This document shows positions 62,147 to 64,000 of a stretch of 64,000 bases of DNA, one piece after another. The notes below the pieces were generated by a model. The model had not been told where the DNA came from. It worked only from the letters and a program-made list of their open reading frames with translations, and searched no databases. Position 1 is the first letter of the stretch. Each line of letters opens with the position of its first letter. Both the position numbers and the translations under genes were made by a program. The DNA comes from Rhodopseudomonas boonkerdii (GTDB lineage: Bacteria > Pseudomonadota > Alphaproteobacteria > Rhizobiales > Xanthobacteraceae): positions 1,550,001 through 1,614,000 of the forward strand of contig NZ_CP036537.1 of the NCBI RefSeq assembly GCF_021184025.1, written 5' to 3'.

Positions 62147-63256
62147 TCATACCACGATGCTCAATCGCTTGGCGGCGCGCGTGATGCCCGTATAGAGCCA
62201 TCGCGCGCGGCTGTCCTGGAACGCAAAGCTCTCGTCGAACAGCACCACATCGTCCCATTGCGAGCCCTGGCTCTTGTGCACGGTGAGCACATAGCCGTAG
62301 TCGAATTCGTCGTAGGGCTTGCGCTGCTCCCACGGCAGCGTCTCGACACCGCCGGTGAAGCAATCGGCACGCACGGAGACCTTCGTGACCTTCCCGCCAA
62401 AATCCTCATCCGGCATGATGCGCATGGTGACGATGGCAGACTTCGACGTCGCCCGGGCACGCACGCGCCATAGGCCGCCGTTAAAGAGCGCCTTCTTGCG
62501 GTTGTTGCGCAGACAGACGAGTTTATCGTCGGCAACGGGCAGGGGGTCGGTGAGGCCGAGCTTTTCGCGCACGCGCATATTGTAGGCGCGGCGCGTATTG
62601 TTGCGGCCGACCAGCACCTGGTCCGCCGCCATCACCCGCTCCGGATCGAGCGATTTTCGCGAAACGACCTCGCTGTCGCCGAAGGTGCCGAGCGAGAGCG
62701 GCCGGCCTTCGCGCACATCCATCGACATGCGCACGATCGGATCGTGTTCTGCCTGGCGATGTACCTCGGTGAGCATCGCGTCCGGCTCGCTCGCGGTGAA
62801 GAAACCGCCGCCCTGGATTGGCGGCAGCTGCGCGGGATCGCCGAGCACCAGCAGCGGACAGTCGAAGGAAAGCAGGTCGCGGCCGAGCTCGGCGTCCACC
62901 ATCGAACATTCATCGACGATGATCAGCTTGGCCTTGGACGCCGGTGCGTCGTCCCAGAGTTCGAAATTCGGCGTTTCCTCGCCGCTCTCGCGGGCGCGAT
63001 AGATCAACGAATGGATGGTTGAGGCCTCGTGGCAGCCCTTGTTGCGCATCACCAGCGCCGCCTTGCCGGTGAAGGCGGCGAATTTCACATCGCCATCGAC
63101 GCCCTCGGCGATATGACGTGCCAGCGTGGTCTTGCCGGTGCCGGCGAAGCCGAACAAGCGGAAGACCTGCGGTGTGCTGCCAGTACCGGGCTTGGCTTTC
63201 AGCCAAGCGCCTACGGCTTTCAGCGCGGCATCCTGATGCGGGGTGAAACTGGTCAT
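62147..63256 (-). CDS. RecD2/Dda-like SF1 DNA helicase (ATP-dependent RecD-like)
   Basis: 369 residues. Helicase motifs in order: Walker A GFAGTGKTT (about 36-44), FTGKAALVMRNKG (Ia), DECSMVD (Walker B), GDPAQLPPI (III), and the C-terminal VHKSQGSQWDDVV and YTGITRAAKRL (V/VI). It is short for RecD2, lacking the N-terminal extension, and nearer to Dda/phage-like SF1B enzymes. Probably a 5'-3' helicase in replication restart or repair. ATG at 63256 starts the canonical N terminus. Confidence 0.85.
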   Translation of the reverse strand: MTSFTPHQDAALKAVGAWLKAKPGTGSTPQVFRLFGFAGTGKTTLARHIAEGVDGDVKFAAFTGKAALVMRNKGCHEASTIHSLIYRARESGEETPNFELWDDAPASKAKLIIVDECSMVDAELGRDLLSFDCPLLVLGDPAQLPPIQGGGFFTASEPDAMLTEVHRQAEHDPIVRMSMDVREGRPLSLGTFGDSEVVSRKSLDPERVMAADQVLVGRNNTRRAYNMRVREKLGLTDPLPVADDKLVCLRNNRKKALFNGGLWRVRARATSKSAIVTMRIMPDEDFGGKVTKVSVRADCFTGGVETLPWEQRKPYDEFDYGYVLTVHKSQGSQWDDVVLFDESFAFQDSRARWLYTGITRAAKRLSIVV

Positions 63257-63425
63257 GGTATCTCGGAAGGGGCGCGACGGATCCGGCCGCGACTCAAACC
63301 CAGAAGCTAACCATTCGGGCAGCGGGTGCAAGCGCGTCGGTTCCGGCGGCAATATGCCCGTCCTGACGGCTTGCCCGGACGCCTGCGATGTTCCAGTTAT
63401 GGGCGGTTGAGTGAGGAGACGGCCC

Positions 63426-63812
63426 TTGGAACGCAGACTGCTTCAAATCGCGCTGGCGATCGTCGGCCTCGTTGCCATGCTGTTCGGTCTTTCCGGCGTC
63501 TTGTTCGGCACCAGCCTCGCGGGTATCACGGTCGGTGTCACTCTGGAAGGCTACGTGCGGTTCATCAAGGGCGTGCTGATCGCCGCCGGCTTGATCTATT
63601 GGTCGGCGATCCCGCAGGTCGAGAAGCGCGGCGAACGGATTGCTGTGGTCACCTTCATCCTGATGTTCGGCGCCGTCGGGCGTCTCCTGGCGGTGGTTGG
63701 CCATGGCTTCCCGACGGTGGGCCTCTTGGTTAGCCTGATCGGGGAATTGATCGTCGTTCCGCTGATTTGGTTGTGGCACCGCCGTCTGGTGCGGCGTGGG
63801 GCGCTGGCGTGA
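63426..63812 (+). CDS. DUF4345 membrane protein
   Basis: 128 residues with four membrane helices (LLQIALAIVGLVAMLFGLSGV, FIKGVLIAAGLIYWSA, IAVVTFILMFGAVGRLLAVV, GLLVSLIGELIVVPLIWLW). TTG start at 63426 has AGGAG seven bases upstream, better than an upstream GTG at 63411. It overlaps the next gene by 4 bases (GTGA). Role unknown. Confidence 0.8.
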   Translation: MERRLLQIALAIVGLVAMLFGLSGVLFGTSLAGITVGVTLEGYVRFIKGVLIAAGLIYWSAIPQVEKRGERIAVVTFILMFGAVGRLLAVVGHGFPTVGLLVSLIGELIVVPLIWLWHRRLVRRGALA

Positions 63813-63964
63813 AGCGTTTCGGTGTCTGGGCAATCTATATCGTCGGTGCGCTGTCGATCGCCTATCTCGCGCTGTTCGCTTACAATATGTGGCGCAAGCC
63901 CGATCTGATGCCCGGCGATCCCATCAAGATCTTCCGCAAGCAGGATGCGCCGAGCTATTCGTAG
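63809..63964 (+). CDS. Small membrane protein coupled to the DUF4345 gene
   Basis: 51 residues, GTG start overlapping the previous stop (GTGA). One membrane helix (FGVWAIYIVGALSIAYLALFAYNMW) and a short soluble tail (RKPDLMPGDPIKIFRKQDAPSYS). Coupling to the upstream gene supports translation. Function unknown. Confidence 0.65.
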   Translation: MKRFGVWAIYIVGALSIAYLALFAYNMWRKPDLMPGDPIKIFRKQDAPSYS

Positions 63965-64000
63965 CTGGCTGCACGATTCGTCGTCGTCCGGTTTGACCGG

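Overview
The window reads as chromosomal DNA of a GC-rich alphaproteobacterium of the Bradyrhizobium/Rhodopseudomonas/Afipia group (Nitrobacteraceae). The family-level clues are a minimal bifunctional PutA of about 995 residues, a BA14K-type secreted protein, a CyaC-like diheme/ferredoxin adenylate cyclase, tandem CYP153 P450s, a YcjX-YcjF pair and many short palindromic intergenic repeats of the kind common in that group. This placement is by inference from recognised families; no rRNA or tRNA gene is present to confirm it. No phage, integrase, transposase or CRISPR array was seen.

Layout. 1-2.2 kb: the end of a phosphonate-type ABC importer (phnD tail, two phnE permeases). 2.3-4.3 kb: two glutathione S-transferases (GSTs) divergent from a TetR regulator. 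4.4-14.6 kb: an accessory stress region with a DGPF/YCII protein plus ECF42-type sigma factor operon, a VOC protein, an MFS exporter, an SDR, a TonB receptor, a third GST, a TetR with a candidate target promoter, and a second DGPF protein. 14.6-20.1 kb: glycogen synthase, DHA2 exporter, HxlR-MATE operon. 20.5-27.8 kb: acyl-CoA synthetase, lemA with two TPM-domain genes, a fourth GST, and exported or membrane proteins of unknown role. 28-33.4 kb: type III CoA transferase, putA, a secreted protein with a possible Cys-His-Asp triad. 33.6-42.4 kb: cold-shock protein, redox cyclase, GT39 glycosyltransferase, YcjX/YcjF, hemolysin III, SDR. 42.5-54.7 kb: a catabolic block with biotin sulfoxide reductase, a benzoylformate-decarboxylase-like enzyme, MaoC-type hydratase, CoA transferase, acyl-CoA dehydrogenase, two CYP153 P450s and a divergent isovaleryl-CoA dehydrogenase. 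54.7-64 kb: an unexplained 0.8-kb region with a strong promoter-like sequence, lytic transglycosylase, diguanylate cyclase, PAS protein, msrA-msrB, BA14K protein, a RecD2-like helicase and small membrane proteins.

The most interesting signal is a shared promoter-like motif, TGTCGG-N17-CGTC, found upstream of exactly four genes or operons in the first 15 kb: the DGPF-ECF42 operon itself, the VOC gene, one GST and the second DGPF gene. The motif fits what is known of ECF42 promoters, so this looks like a self-activating ECF42 regulon that adds small glyoxalase-like and GST enzymes to the usual DGPF partner. Other notable items are palindromic repeat pairs with compensatory stem changes, a TetR operator placed inside the promoter of a small Cys-rich exported protein, a possibly leaderless HxlR transcript, and the promoter-bearing noncoding region at 54.9-55.5 kb.
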